Source: Pseudomonas schmalbachii
GTDB lineage: Bacteria > Pseudomonadota > Gammaproteobacteria > Pseudomonadales > Pseudomonadaceae
NCBI RefSeq assembly: GCF_017589465.1
Contig: NZ_JAELYA010000005.1
Coordinates: 310,001 to 374,000 of the forward strand
Direction of reading: 5' to 3'
Length of the DNA: 64,000 nt
Shown here one piece after another: positions 47,571-57,379 of the stretch. A program made the position numbers and the translations under genes. How positions within the stretch are numbered: the stretch's first letter is position 1; the number at the start of each line of letters is the position of its first letter. Under the pieces are notes generated by a model. It was given only the letters and a program-made list of their open reading frames with translations, was not told where the DNA came from and ran no database searches.

Positions 47571-48089
47571 ATGCAATCCATCCGCTGCCTGACTTTCGCA
47601 GCCATCGCCCTGGTCATGGCGGGCTGTTCCAGCTTCACCAGCGAGCGTGGTTCGGCACTGCCGCGCGATGCCGAATGGGGGCTGTTGCCGGTGCTCAACT
47701 ACTCCCAGGCGCCGCAGGCCGGCGAGCGTGTCGAGCAGATACTGCTCAGCGTACTGGCCGAGGATGGCGTGCGCCCGTGGGTCTACCCGGAGCTGTCGCA
47801 GAGCGATCCGCTGCTGCTCGACGACCGCGTGCGGCAGAACCAGGCGCTGGACTGGGCGCGCCAGCAGAAGCTCGCCTACGTGGTGACCGGCAGTGTCGAG
47901 GAATGGCAGTACAAGAACGGCCTGGACGGCGAGCCGGCGGTAGGGGTGAGCCTGCAGGTGCTGGAGACCTCCAGCGGCAAGCTGCTCTGGAGTCGCAGCG
48001 GCGCGCGCGCCGGATGGTCGCGGGAAACCCTGGCGGGCACCGCGCAGACCGTCCTGCGTGATCTGGTCCGCGACCTGCGCTTCGAGTGA
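47571..48089 (+). CDS. pelC: PelC: outer membrane lipoprotein of Pel export
   Basis: A 172-residue lipoprotein, equal in length to PAO1 PelC. The lipobox VMAGC has the acylated Cys at residue 19. In P. aeruginosa PelC forms a dodecameric ring under the PelB pore. GGAGGA precedes the ATG. Confidence 0.95.
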   Translation: MQSIRCLTFAAIALVMAGCSSFTSERGSALPRDAEWGLLPVLNYSQAPQAGERVEQILLSVLAEDGVRPWVYPELSQSDPLLLDDRVRQNQALDWARQQKLAYVVTGSVEEWQYKNGLDGEPAVGVSLQVLETSSGKLLWSRSGARAGWSRETLAGTAQTVLRDLVRDLRFE

Positions 48090-48094
48090 CGGCC

Positions 48095-49462
48095 ATGCAG
48101 TCCGTCTACAGGCATTACATCCTGACCCCAAGCGCGGGTGGCGTCGCCTGGCTGGAGACGCTGGTGTTCACCTTTCTCGCCGTGGCCCTGGGCTGGTGGT
48201 ACACGCCCGAGGACCCGCTGCTGGTCAAGGCGCCGTTTCCCTGGGTGATCCTGGCGCCCCTGCTGATCAGCATGCGCTATGGCTTCGTCCGCGGCCTGAG
48301 CAGCGCCGCGCTGCTGGTGGCGACGCTGCTGGTACTGCGCGCCAGCGGCTTGTCGACCTATGCCCAGCTGCCTGCCTCGTTCATCGTCGGGGTGCTGCTC
48401 TGCGCCATGCTGGTGGGCGAGTTCCGCGACCTCTGGGGGCGCCGGCTGGAGCGTCTGGACCTGGCCAACAACTACCGCCAGCTGCGCCTCGACGAATTCA
48501 CCCGCGCCCACCACGTCCTGCGCATTTCCCACGACCGCCTGGAGCAGCGCATCGCCGGCAACGATCAGAGTCTGCGCAGCTCGCTGCTTGGCCTGCGCCA
48601 GAAGCTGCGCAGCCTGCCCCATGAGGACGATGCCCTCGCCAGCCTGGCGGAGAGCGTGCTTTCGCTGCTGGCGCCCTATGGTTCCCTGCGCATCGCCGGG
48701 CTCTACCGGGTGCACGACAATCGCCGGGTCGATCCGCGAGCGCTGGCCAGTATCGGCGACATGGGCCCGCTGGATGTCGAGGACCTGCTGGTAGGCCTGT
48801 GCCTGGAGCGCGGCGAACTGGTCAGCATCCGTCAGGAACTGCTCGATCAGGACGAGCAGCACCGCCACTCGCGCCTGCAGGTGTGCATACCGCTGGTGGA
48901 TACCGAAGGGGGCATCCTGGCCATTCTCGCGGTGCAGCAGATGCCGTTCTTCATGTTCCACGAGCGCAATTTCAGCCTGCTGGCGATCCTCGCCGGGCAT
49001 ATCGCCGACATGCTGATGAGCGACCCGCAGGCGCTGCAACTCGAAGATACGGATGCGCAGCGCTTCAGCCAGTACCTCAAGCGTTCGCTGCTGGATGCCC
49101 GTGAGCATGACCTGCCGGCCTGCCTGTTCGCCTTCGAGCTGACCGATGCGCAGCACGGCGGGGAGCTGCAGCGACTGCTGGAAAGCAGCCAGCGTGGCCT
49201 CGACGTGCAGATCAGGGTGCGCAACGAGCGCGGCAACCGCGTGGTGCTGGTGCTGCTGCCGTTGACCTCGGAAGACAGTGCGCAGGGCTATCTGCGACGC
49301 CTGCACGATCTGTTTGCCGAGCGCTTCGGCAAATCCCGGTCGATGGAGGACCTGGGCGTCCGGACCTGGCAGTACGACCTGGCAGGGGGCGGCGAACGCG
49401 AAGCCCTGCGCAACTTCCTTTTCAACGGGTGCGGCCTGAATGATCAGCAAGTGGCTATTTAG
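48095..49462 (+). CDS. pelD: PelD: c-di-GMP receptor of the Pel synthase complex
   Basis: A 455-residue inner membrane protein that activates Pel synthesis when it binds cyclic di-GMP. Four membrane helices (about 15-115) are followed by a coiled coil, a GAF domain (about 175-310) and a degenerate GGDEF domain. The inhibitory-site residues R367 and D370 (RGLD) and R402 (LRRLHD) are all in place, identical in numbering to PAO1. The ATG at 48095 is preferred over a GTG at 48086 because it gives this numbering. pelE starts 23 bp before its stop. Confidence 0.96.
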   Translation: MQSVYRHYILTPSAGGVAWLETLVFTFLAVALGWWYTPEDPLLVKAPFPWVILAPLLISMRYGFVRGLSSAALLVATLLVLRASGLSTYAQLPASFIVGVLLCAMLVGEFRDLWGRRLERLDLANNYRQLRLDEFTRAHHVLRISHDRLEQRIAGNDQSLRSSLLGLRQKLRSLPHEDDALASLAESVLSLLAPYGSLRIAGLYRVHDNRRVDPRALASIGDMGPLDVEDLLVGLCLERGELVSIRQELLDQDEQHRHSRLQVCIPLVDTEGGILAILAVQQMPFFMFHERNFSLLAILAGHIADMLMSDPQALQLEDTDAQRFSQYLKRSLLDAREHDLPACLFAFELTDAQHGGELQRLLESSQRGLDVQIRVRNERGNRVVLVLLPLTSEDSAQGYLRRLHDLFAERFGKSRSMEDLGVRTWQYDLAGGGEREALRNFLFNGCGLNDQQVAI

Positions 49463-50429
49463 CACGGCCCTGCTGTGCGAACTGGGCAGTTGGTTCTGTG
49501 TCACCGGCGATCTGCCGATCCTGCAGGCGGCCCTCCTGTATGCCTTCGCCCATGGCATCGGCAGCCTGCTGCTGGCCTACGGGGTGTGGTTGCTGCTGCC
49601 GGCGCGCTATCGCCGTCCGCTGCCGTGGAGCCTGTTGTTCATCTTCAGCCTGTCGTTCTTCGTGCCGTTGCTGGGATTCATCGGAGTAGCAGCTGCGGTA
49701 TTCCCGGCTCTGTACCGGCCGCGCAGGCAGGCCGAGCAGCCCTGGCAGGCCATCGGCGTGCCGGAGCTGCCGTACCGTCCCCGCGAGCAGCGGCCCGAGC
49801 TGATGTTCAGCGACGGCGGCCTGGAGGATGTACTGCGCCATGCGCCCAACCCGGATCAGCGGCTGACGGCGATCTTCGCCACCCGGCGGATGCCCGGCAA
49901 GAGCGCCATCCCGATCCTCAAGCTGGCCTTGCGCGACCCAGCCGACGATGTGCGGCTGCTCGCCTACTCGATGCTCGACCAGCGGGAAAGCCACATCAAC
50001 CAGCGTATCGAATCCTTCCTCAAGCGCCTGTCCTCGACCCCGCCGGAGCGCCATGCGTCCCTGCACGGCGCGCTGGCGCGCTGGTACTGGGAGCTGGCCT
50101 ACATCGGCCTGGCCCAGGGCAGCGTTCTCGAACATGTTCTCGAACAGGCGCGGGAGCATGTGGTCAAGGCCCTGAAAAGCTCTTCCAGCGGCGAGATGTA
50201 CCTGTTGGCGGGGCGGATCGTCATGGAGCAGGGACACCTCGAACTGGCCGCCGGTTTTCTGCGGCGGGCCCAGGCAGCCGGCGTGGTGGAAGACCAACTG
50301 GCTCCCTATCGCGCCGAGATCGCTTTCCGGCAACGTCATTACCGCGAGATTCCCGGGCTGCTTTGCAGCATGCCGGAGGGCATGTTGAGGCGCCCGCCGT
50401 TCGCGGCGTTGGTGAGGTACTGGTTATGA
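49440..50429 (+). CDS. pelE: PelE: membrane and TPR component of the Pel synthase complex
   Basis: A 329-residue protein, same length as PAO1 PelE. Two hydrophobic segments at the N-terminus (about 20-45 and 55-90) anchor a C-terminal helical TPR-like domain (about 125-329). It is thought to scaffold PelD, PelF and PelG. It overlaps pelD by 23 bp and pelF by 4 bp. Confidence 0.93.
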   Translation: MISKWLFSTALLCELGSWFCVTGDLPILQAALLYAFAHGIGSLLLAYGVWLLLPARYRRPLPWSLLFIFSLSFFVPLLGFIGVAAAVFPALYRPRRQAEQPWQAIGVPELPYRPREQRPELMFSDGGLEDVLRHAPNPDQRLTAIFATRRMPGKSAIPILKLALRDPADDVRLLAYSMLDQRESHINQRIESFLKRLSSTPPERHASLHGALARWYWELAYIGLAQGSVLEHVLEQAREHVVKALKSSSSGEMYLLAGRIVMEQGHLELAAGFLRRAQAAGVVEDQLAPYRAEIAFRQRHYREIPGLLCSMPEGMLRRPPFAALVRYWL

Positions 50430-52054
50430 GTGAACAGCTGATCGCAAAACTCCGGGTGGCGCCCGCCATCGAGCTTCATCCGAGGACTCCGGCAGCCTTC
50501 GTGCGGCGACCGGGAGGGAAGCTGCCGGAGCGCGAGCAGGGTGTCGTGCCACCGGAGCCGGTCGCCGATGTCTGCCTGCTGCTGGAAGGTACCTGGCCCT
50601 ATGTGCGGGGCGGCGTGTCGAGCTGGGTCAACCAGTTGATCCTCGGCCTGCCGGAGCTGACGTTCAGCGTGTTCTTCATCGGTGGGCAGCGCGCCGCCTA
50701 CGGCAAGCGCCACTACGCGATACCGGACAACGTGGTGCATATCGAGGAACATTTCCTGGAGAGCGGTTGGACCGCGACCACCCGCGAGCCGCGCAAGGCC
50801 GGCCGCGACGTCGCCCAGGCGATGCGCGACGTGCACCACTTCCTGCACCACCCGGACGAGCCGGGCGTGGAGGAGGGCGAACGGGTGCTGGAGATCCTCG
50901 CCCGGGGCTGCATCGGCCGCGAGGCATTCCTGCACAGCCGGGCGAGCTGGGCGGCGATCACCGATGGCTATGCGCAGCACTGCAGCGATCCGTCCTTCAT
51001 CAACTATTTCTGGACCATGCGCTCGATGCAGGCGCCGATCTTCATGCTGACCGAGGCGGCGCGGCGGATGCCGCGTGCGCGCATGCTGCATTCGATCTCC
51101 ACCGGCTATGCCGGGCTGCTCGGCAGTGTGCTGCAGCGTCTCTGGGGCTGCAGCCTGCTGCTCAGCGAACACGGCATCTATACCAAGGAGCGCAAGATCG
51201 ACCTGGCCCAGGCTGGCTGGATCGCGGAAAACCCGGACGAGAAACTGAGCACCGGCCTGGATGCCGAGATGAGCTATATCCGCCGCCTGTGGATTCGCTT
51301 CTTCGAGCGCATCGGCCTGCTGACCTATCATTCCGCCGATTCGATCATCGCGCTCTACGAGGGCAACCGCCGTCGCCAGATCCTCGATGGCGCCGATGCG
51401 GCACGCACCCGGGTGGTTCCCAATGGCATCGCCCTGGAAGCCTGGAACGGCGCTCTGGAGCGGCGGCCGGCGGGTATTCCGCCAGTGGTCGGGCTGGTCG
51501 GCCGGGTGGTGCCGATCAAGGATGTGAAGACCTTCATTCGCGCCATGCGCGGGGTGGTCAACAGCATGCCGGAGGCGGAAGGCTGGATCGTCGGCCCGGA
51601 GGAGGAAGACCCGGACTACGTCAGCGAATGCCGCAGCCTGATCGTCAGCCTCGGCCTGCAGGAAAAGGTCAGGTTCCTCGGCTTCCGCCAGATGAGCGAG
51701 CTGCTGCCGCAACTGGGCCTGATGGTGCTGACCTCGATCAGCGAGGCGCAGCCGCTGGTGATTCTCGAAGCCTGGGCCGCCGGCACGCCGGTGGTGAGCA
51801 GCGACGTCGGCTCCTGCCGCGAGCTGGTCGAGGGCATCGGTGCCGAAGACCGGGCATTGGGACTGGCGGGCGAGGTGGTGGCGATTGCCGACCCGCAGGC
51901 CACCACGCGCGCGATCCTCGGCCTGCTGCGCGACCCGCAGCGCTGGCGTGCGGCGCAGGCGGCCGGCCAGCAGCGGTTGCGCCGCTTCTACACCGAGGAG
52001 CTGATGCTCACGCGCTACCAGCAGCTATATCGTGAAGCCATGGAGACTGCATAG
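50426..52054 (+). CDS. pelF: PelF: GT4-family glycosyltransferase of Pel synthesis
   Basis: A 542-residue cytosolic glycosyltransferase that polymerises Pel from UDP-sugar. It has the GT-B fold: N-terminal CLLLEGTWPYVRGGVSSWVN and the C-terminal donor site with the E-x7-E pair (EAQPLVILE). The predicted protein is about 35 residues longer at the N-terminus than the 507-residue PAO1 protein, from an ATG at 50426 that overlaps pelE. A later non-ATG start cannot be excluded. pelG begins directly after the stop. Confidence 0.94.
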   Translation: MSEQLIAKLRVAPAIELHPRTPAAFVRRPGGKLPEREQGVVPPEPVADVCLLLEGTWPYVRGGVSSWVNQLILGLPELTFSVFFIGGQRAAYGKRHYAIPDNVVHIEEHFLESGWTATTREPRKAGRDVAQAMRDVHHFLHHPDEPGVEEGERVLEILARGCIGREAFLHSRASWAAITDGYAQHCSDPSFINYFWTMRSMQAPIFMLTEAARRMPRARMLHSISTGYAGLLGSVLQRLWGCSLLLSEHGIYTKERKIDLAQAGWIAENPDEKLSTGLDAEMSYIRRLWIRFFERIGLLTYHSADSIIALYEGNRRRQILDGADAARTRVVPNGIALEAWNGALERRPAGIPPVVGLVGRVVPIKDVKTFIRAMRGVVNSMPEAEGWIVGPEEEDPDYVSECRSLIVSLGLQEKVRFLGFRQMSELLPQLGLMVLTSISEAQPLVILEAWAAGTPVVSSDVGSCRELVEGIGAEDRALGLAGEVVAIADPQATTRAILGLLRDPQRWRAAQAAGQQRLRRFYTEELMLTRYQQLYREAMETA

Positions 52055-53425
52055 ATGGCCGGAATCGGCTTCGAACTGCGCAAGATTCTGTCCCGCGACT
52101 CCTACTCCGCGACCCTGCGCGCCTACCTGTACGCCGGGCTGATCAGCTCCGGCCCCTGGGTCCTGTCGATCGTCAGCGTGATGCTGATCGGCATCCTGAG
52201 CATCGGTGTGGCGGGGCCGGACTTCCTCATCCGGCAGTTCCTCATCACGGTGACCTATCTGATGGCCTGCTCGCTGATCTTCACCGGCGGCCTGCAGCTG
52301 TTCTTCACCCGCTTCATCTCCGACCGCCTGTTCGAGAAGCAGCGTCAGCTGATCATGCCCAACCTGGTGGGCATCCTGCTGCTGGTGACTATCGCCTCGG
52401 GAACGCTCGCCATCGTCCTGCTCGGCACGCTGTTCGACGAGCCGTTCGCCTACCGCCTGCTGGTGATGGCGAACTTCGTGGTGCTGTGCGATCTCTGGCT
52501 GGTGATCATCTTCCTGTCGGGCATGAAGGCCTACCGGCGCATCCTCGGGGTGATGTTCGTCGGCTATCTGCTGATGGTGGTGTCCGCCTGGCTGCTGCGC
52601 TTCCTGCAACTGGAGGGACTGCTGCTGGGGCTGCTGATCGGCCACTCCAGCCTGCTGTTCGTCTTCCTCCACGACATCCTGCGCGAGTATCCGGCCGAGC
52701 GCATGGTGGCCTTCGATTTCCTCGACCGCCGCAAGGTGTTCGTCAGCCTGCTGCTGACCGGGCTCTGCTACAACCTGGGAATCTGGATCGACAAGTTCAT
52801 TTTCTGGTTCAACCCGGTGACCTCGGATGCGGTGATAGGGCCACTGCGCGCATCGATCCTCTACGACCTGCCGATCTTCCTCGCCTACCTGTCGATCATT
52901 CCGGGCATGGCGGTATTCCTGGTGCGCATCGAGACCGATTTCGCCGAATGGTACGAGCGCGTCTTCGCGGCGATCCGCGGCGGCGAGACGTTGCAGCACA
53001 TCGGCATGCTGAAGGAGCAGATGATTCTCTCCATCCGCCAGGCGCTGCTGGAAATCTGCAAGGTGCAGGGGCTGACCGTGGTCCTGCTGGTGCTGCTGGC
53101 GGCGGACCTGCTGGAGTGGCTGGGAATCTCCCGCCACTATCTGCCGCTGTTCTATGTCGACGTGATCGGCGTGAGCATCCAGGTGGTGTTCATGGCGCTG
53201 CTCAACGTGTTCTTCTACCTGGACAAGCGCACCATCGTGCTGCAGTTGTGCGTGCTTTTCGTACTGCTCAACGGTGGGTTGACGCTGTTCAGCCAGATGC
53301 TCGGGCCGAGCTGGTTCGGCTATGGTTTCACCCTGTCGCTGCTGGTCTGCGTGCTGCTGGGGCTGTACCGGTTGAACGTGGCGCTGGATGATCTGGAATA
53401 TGAGACGTTCATGCTCAAGCGTTAG
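52055..53425 (+). CDS. pelG: PelG: polytopic Pel synthase/export membrane protein
   Basis: A 456-residue inner membrane protein with about 12 helices, the length of PAO1 PelG. It starts MAGIGFELRKILSRDSYS. It belongs to the polysaccharide transporter-like family and is thought to form the inner membrane channel with PelD, PelE and PelF. It is the last gene of the operon, with no clear U-tract terminator; a small minus-strand gene ends inside its stop codon. Confidence 0.95.
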   Translation: MAGIGFELRKILSRDSYSATLRAYLYAGLISSGPWVLSIVSVMLIGILSIGVAGPDFLIRQFLITVTYLMACSLIFTGGLQLFFTRFISDRLFEKQRQLIMPNLVGILLLVTIASGTLAIVLLGTLFDEPFAYRLLVMANFVVLCDLWLVIIFLSGMKAYRRILGVMFVGYLLMVVSAWLLRFLQLEGLLLGLLIGHSSLLFVFLHDILREYPAERMVAFDFLDRRKVFVSLLLTGLCYNLGIWIDKFIFWFNPVTSDAVIGPLRASILYDLPIFLAYLSIIPGMAVFLVRIETDFAEWYERVFAAIRGGETLQHIGMLKEQMILSIRQALLEICKVQGLTVVLLVLLAADLLEWLGISRHYLPLFYVDVIGVSIQVVFMALLNVFFYLDKRTIVLQLCVLFVLLNGGLTLFSQMLGPSWFGYGFTLSLLVCVLLGLYRLNVALDDLEYETFMLKR

Positions 53426-53634
53426 ATGCCGGAGCCTTGGCCGGAAGGTTCGCTCAGTGCTCGCCTGTACTTCGCATAGTTCTCGCGCGAGATGCTGCTG
53501 GCGCCGAGCAGTTCGACGGCGAAGGACTTGATCTCGGATTTGCTGTAGACGCGCTCGGGCTGGACTTCGTGGCTGGAACAACCCGCCAGGAACAGCGGTG
53601 TGGCGAGGACAAGAGCGGCGAGTGTTCGGTTCAT
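53422..53634 (-). CDS. small lipoprotein of unknown function
   Basis: A 70-residue protein with a lipobox (FLAGC, Cys 19). The mature part of about 50 residues is mostly helical, with EVQPERVYSKSEIKSF. It is convergent with pelG and the two stop codons overlap. Its stop-overlap with pelG and its position suggest no operon with pel. Not recognised. Confidence 0.65.
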   Translation of the reverse strand: MNRTLAALVLATPLFLAGCSSHEVQPERVYSKSEIKSFAVELLGASSISRENYAKYRRALSEPSGQGSGI

Positions 53635-53836
53635 CTGTGGGCACCCGGAGACGGTCTAGTGGGACGGACTCAGGCTAGCAACGGCCCGAAGCACGCGGAA
53701 ATCATCCCGGTCGATAGTGGATATCGCTCGGGAGGACATCCGACCTGCCCTCGGCGACCAAGGTTCCCTGGCTGCAGCACTCTCCAGCGATTCGAGCTAT
53801 CCTTCGCGCCCTCGTCATCGCCTCGGAATACCTTCA

Positions 53837-54367
53837 ATGAAAGACCAGATTGCCGAACTTATCTCCCTGATCAGCACGGGTTGCATGGGTGAAGAGGAAA
53901 TAAGCCGGATCGCCGATGAGGCCGCCCAGGCCTATGCCGATCCCGAGGCGTTCCTGAAGGCCAATCCGGACGTGAACTATGACGATTCTTTCCCCATTCC
54001 GCTGGGCGAATGGGTGGTGGTCGGCAGCCTGCCGGATATCGTGCTGTTCCAGGCGGACAGCTACGCCGAGCTGTTCCAGAACATCGTCGCGTCGTTCGAC
54101 AAGGGCGTGTCGTTCGTGCTCAAGCCCAAGCAACTTGAGAAGACCGAGCCGCTCACCGCGCTCAATCGCATCCAGGTGCAACTGAGCGCCCTGTATCCGG
54201 AGAAGGGCGGTTATGTGCTGCTGGACTTCAGCGAGCCGCTGGACGACGAACTGCAGGCGGTGCTGGTCTACCGCGGCGACCTGCAGCGGGTGATGGAGCT
54301 GTGCGTGGAGATCGGCATTCCCGCCGCGCCGGCCCTGGAGGCGCTGCAGCAGGCGTCGCAGGAATAG
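53837..54367 (+). CDS. uncharacterised acidic protein
   Basis: A 176-residue cytosolic protein with no signal or membrane segment; strongly acidic with KPKQLEKTEPLTALNRIQVQL and DFSEPLDDELQAVLVYRGD. No family is recognised. The ATG at 53837 has only a weak GGA 5' of it, and an upstream in-frame start (53717) would add 40 unusual residues. It is convergent with the next minus-strand gene (3 bp gap). Confidence 0.6.
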   Translation: MKDQIAELISLISTGCMGEEEISRIADEAAQAYADPEAFLKANPDVNYDDSFPIPLGEWVVVGSLPDIVLFQADSYAELFQNIVASFDKGVSFVLKPKQLEKTEPLTALNRIQVQLSALYPEKGGYVLLDFSEPLDDELQAVLVYRGDLQRVMELCVEIGIPAAPALEALQQASQE

Positions 54368-54370
54368 CCT

Positions 54371-55252
54371 TCAGCTGCCGCGAGTGCTGGATTCACTGGC
54401 GCGCAGGTAGCTCACCAGGTCGCTGGCGCCGATGGCCCGCAGCCCCAGGCCGAACGCATGGGCTTGCGGGTGATCCTTGGGCAGCAGCAGGCTTTCCGGC
54501 GTTTCCGTGTTGAACAGGCCGAGGCGCGCGTAGGGTAGGCCGGTGTCCAGCAGCAGTTCCATGAACGCCGGATCGCTCCACGCTTGGGACGGCATGGCCA
54601 GCAGGTGGTAGCGCCGGTCGAGATCGTTCAGGGCGGCAGAGTTCAGGCGGTAGCGGCGGATGGTTACCGGGAGGCAGATCTCCAGGCCGCGTCGGCGGGC
54701 GTAGACCACCGCGCTGGCGAACTCGCCGGGATGATTCTCGTTGATGCGGAACAGGCGCTCGCCATGCCAGCTGGCCTGGCGCAGATGCAGCCTTTCGTTG
54801 CGTTCGAAGCCAGGCACGGCGGTGCCGAGCACGCGGGTGAAATCCTTGTAGCTGATGATGCGCAGCTTGCGGCAGGCATCGCTGGCGGCCAGCGCTTCCA
54901 GGTCGGGCAGGCTGCTGCTGCCCATCGGGCCGCGGCTGCAGAGGCCGTCGATGCGACGGATGTCCAGCGTGGGCAGGCTTTCCTGCTGCCATTCCACCAG
55001 ACAGGTCAGCATCGCGTGGGCACGCGCCTTGTCCTCCTGCACCGGCCCGGAGAGCGCGCCGCGCGGCAGGTCGATCAGGCGAAACAGCGGCGGACCGGAT
55101 TGCCAGCCGATGCCAGCCGCTGCCGCCACGGGCTTGGTGAATACCAGCGACAGGGCTTGTGTGCGCTCGGCGATGTCGTGGGTGTCTCCCGGCCTCAGGC
55201 CCAGGCGCTGGGCGAGGGTGGCGAGACGACGAGTCACGCTGAGTTGGCTCAT
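54371..55252 (-). CDS. uncharacterised conserved protein
   Basis: A 293-residue cytosolic protein beginning MSQLSVTRRLATLAQRLGL. Notable stretches are GLCSRGPMGSSSLPDLEALAAS and RIISYKDFTRVLGTAVPGF. No membrane segment or catalytic motif is evident. I do not recognise the family with confidence. The start at 55252 excludes longer frames that run antisense into the next gene. Confidence 0.65.
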   Translation of the reverse strand: MSQLSVTRRLATLAQRLGLRPGDTHDIAERTQALSLVFTKPVAAAAGIGWQSGPPLFRLIDLPRGALSGPVQEDKARAHAMLTCLVEWQQESLPTLDIRRIDGLCSRGPMGSSSLPDLEALAASDACRKLRIISYKDFTRVLGTAVPGFERNERLHLRQASWHGERLFRINENHPGEFASAVVYARRRGLEICLPVTIRRYRLNSAALNDLDRRYHLLAMPSQAWSDPAFMELLLDTGLPYARLGLFNTETPESLLLPKDHPQAHAFGLGLRAIGASDLVSYLRASESSTRGS

Positions 55253-55501
55253 GGCTGGCGGAAGTCTCCTGGCGGGGGTACGACAAAACTCACTAAGCAT
55301 AGGAAAGAGGCTTTCCGCTGTCGCGGGTAATTTGCCGCAGGCCTCCGGCGTGTTCGCTTTTGCTGCGCGACTCGACCGGCAAGTTGCCGCAGCTGAAAAA
55401 CGCCGACACGAATGACCGCGGCCGCCCGACAGACGGCCGCCTGTACCGGGGCGAGCGGGCCAGACTGGAGCATTCGGGTGGAATGCGTGGAGGGCAGGGC
55501 G

Positions 55502-56239
55502 ATGAGCGCATCGAGGAGCTTCATCGGTCGGATGGCCGGGGTTCTGCTGGTTGCCGGCCTGGCATTGGCCTCGGGGTTGACCGGCGCCGCCGAGGAGCGG
55601 GCCGAGGCGGTGAAGATCGGCATCATCGGCACCGGCAATATCGGCTCCGCCCTGGCCCGGCTCTGGGTCGATGCCGGGCATGAGGTGCTGCTTTCGTCGC
55701 GTCACCCGGAGAGCCTGCAGTCCCTGGCCGCCGAGCTGGGGCCACGGGCGCGTACCGGCACGCCACGCGAGGCGGCGGCCTTCGGCAAGGTGATCCTGCT
55801 CGCCGTGCCCTACGGCGCGACTCCGCAGATCGGCCGCGACTATGCCGCCGAGATGGCCGGCAAGGTGGTGCTGGATGCCGGCAATCCCATTCCCACCCGC
55901 GACGGTCCTATGGCCGAGGAAGCGCGACAGCAGGGAGCAGGGCTCGCGTCCAGGGGTTTCCTGCCCGGAGTGCGCCTGGTGCGTGCCTTCAATGCGATCT
56001 CCGCCGGCAATATCCGCAGCCAGGCCCATCGCAGCGGGGAGAAGCTCGGCATCCCGCTGGCCGGTGACGATCCGCAGGCGCTGGAAGTGGCCAGCGGCCT
56101 GGTGCGCGACGCCGGCTTCGACCCGGTGATCGTCGGCCCGCTCAGCAGCGCCAAGCGTTTCGATTACGGCACCGGTATCTCGGCGAAGGCACTGACCGCC
56201 CGGGGGCTGCGCGAAGAGCTCGGGTTGCCGCAGCCCTGA
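55502..56239 (+). CDS. exported NADP-binding Rossmann protein (F420-reductase-like fold)
   Basis: A 245-residue protein of the NADPH:F420 oxidoreductase-like family. The dinucleotide motif is GIIGTGNIGSALARLW, with SSRHPES as the ribose/phosphate loop, and VLDAGNPIPTRDG and VRAFNAISAGN as the conserved core. Preceding it is a hydrophobic signal sequence (RMAGVLLVAGLALASGLTGAAEERA), so it may be exported or membrane-tethered. The ATG at 55502 follows GGAGGG (55488-55493). Such a fold normally works in the cytosol with NADP; export is odd. Related to FNO/NpdG in fold only; no F420 biosynthesis genes are seen. Confidence 0.75.
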   Translation: MSASRSFIGRMAGVLLVAGLALASGLTGAAEERAEAVKIGIIGTGNIGSALARLWVDAGHEVLLSSRHPESLQSLAAELGPRARTGTPREAAAFGKVILLAVPYGATPQIGRDYAAEMAGKVVLDAGNPIPTRDGPMAEEARQQGAGLASRGFLPGVRLVRAFNAISAGNIRSQAHRSGEKLGIPLAGDDPQALEVASGLVRDAGFDPVIVGPLSSAKRFDYGTGISAKALTARGLREELGLPQP

Positions 56240-56315
56240 GCGGTTCGCTGTGCGTTTGATGAGGCGGCGTGGCGATGGACGTTCTGCCGCCTCGCCCGAG
56301 GCCGGAGCGGCCGGC

Positions 56316-56321
56316 TATAAT
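56316..56321 (+). promoter_or_regulatory. -10 box upstream of pyrD
   Basis: TATAAT, 33 bp before the pyrD start, followed by GACGCCCCC. A matching -35 at 16-18 bp was not found. Confidence 0.4.
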
Positions 56322-56353
56322 GACGCCCCCTTTTAGCCGACCGATGCCCGACC

Positions 56354-57376
56354 ATGTATAGCCTGGCCCGCGAGCTCCTGTTCAAGCTGTCCCCGGAAAC
56401 CTCCCACGAACTGTCCATCGACCTGATCGGTGCCGGTGGCCGTCTCGGCCTGAACCGCCTGTTCAACAAGGCGCCGGCCAGCCTGCCGGTGACGGTGATG
56501 GGGCTGGATTTCCCCAACCCGGTCGGCCTGGCCGCAGGGCTGGACAAGAACGGCGACGCCATCGACGGCTTCGCCCAGTTGGGCTTTGGTTTCGTCGAGA
56601 TCGGCACCGTCACGCCGCGTCCGCAACCGGGCAATCCGAAGCCGCGGCTGTTCCGTCTGCCCGAGGCGACGGCGATCATCAACCGCATGGGCTTCAACAA
56701 TCATGGCGTCGACCATCTGGTCGCGCGGGTCAAGGCGGCGAAGTACAAGGGCATCCTGGGCATCAATATCGGCAAGAATTTCGATACGCCGGTCGAGCGC
56801 GCGGTGGACGACTACCTGATCTGCCTGGACAAGGTCTATGCGCACGCCAGCTACGTCACGGTGAACGTCAGCTCGCCGAACACTCCCGGCCTGCGCAGCC
56901 TGCAGTTCGGCGACTCGCTGCGGCAACTGCTGGAGGCCCTGCGCCAGCGCCAGGAGGATCTGGCCGAGCAGTATGGCCGACGGGTTCCGCTGGCGATCAA
57001 GATCGCTCCGGACATGAGCGACGAGGAAACCGCGCTGGTGGCCGCCGCGCTGGTCGAGGCGGGCATGGATGCGGTGATCGCCACCAACACCACGCTGGGG
57101 CGGGAAGGGGTCGAGGGGTTGCCGTTCGGTGACGAGGCCGGTGGTCTTTCCGGTGCGCCGGTGCGCGAGAAGAGCACGCATATCGTCAAGGTGCTGGCCG
57201 GTGAGCTGGGTGGCCGCCTGCCGATCATCGCCGCGGGCGGAATCACCGAGGGCGTCCATGCGGCCGAGAAGATCGCCGCGGGCGCGAGCCTGGTGCAGAT
57301 CTACTCCGGCTTCATCTATAAAGGGCCGGCGCTGATCCGCGAGGCGGTGGATGCGATTGCCGCAGCGAAGAAATAG
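56354..57376 (+). CDS. pyrD: dihydroorotate dehydrogenase, quinone-dependent (class 2)
   Basis: A 340-residue inner-membrane-associated flavoenzyme that oxidises dihydroorotate to orotate in pyrimidine synthesis, passing electrons to ubiquinone. The class 2 N-terminal helices ([16 protein letters not shown]) are followed by the FMN barrel with [24 protein letters not shown], and the catalytic [11 protein letters not shown] (Ser at 173-174). IAAGGI and [16 protein letters not shown] bind phosphate. Length and motifs are normal. Confidence 0.96.
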   Translation: MYSLARELLFKLSPETSHELSIDLIGAGGRLGLNRLFNKAPASLPVTVMGLDFPNPVGLAAGLDKNGDAIDGFAQLGFGFVEIGTVTPRPQPGNPKPRLFRLPEATAIINRMGFNNHGVDHLVARVKAAKYKGILGINIGKNFDTPVERAVDDYLICLDKVYAHASYVTVNVSSPNTPGLRSLQFGDSLRQLLEALRQRQEDLAEQYGRRVPLAIKIAPDMSDEETALVAAALVEAGMDAVIATNTTLGREGVEGLPFGDEAGGLSGAPVREKSTHIVKVLAGELGGRLPIIAAGGITEGVHAAEKIAAGASLVQIYSGFIYKGPALIREAVDAIAAAKK

Positions 57377-57379
57377 CCT

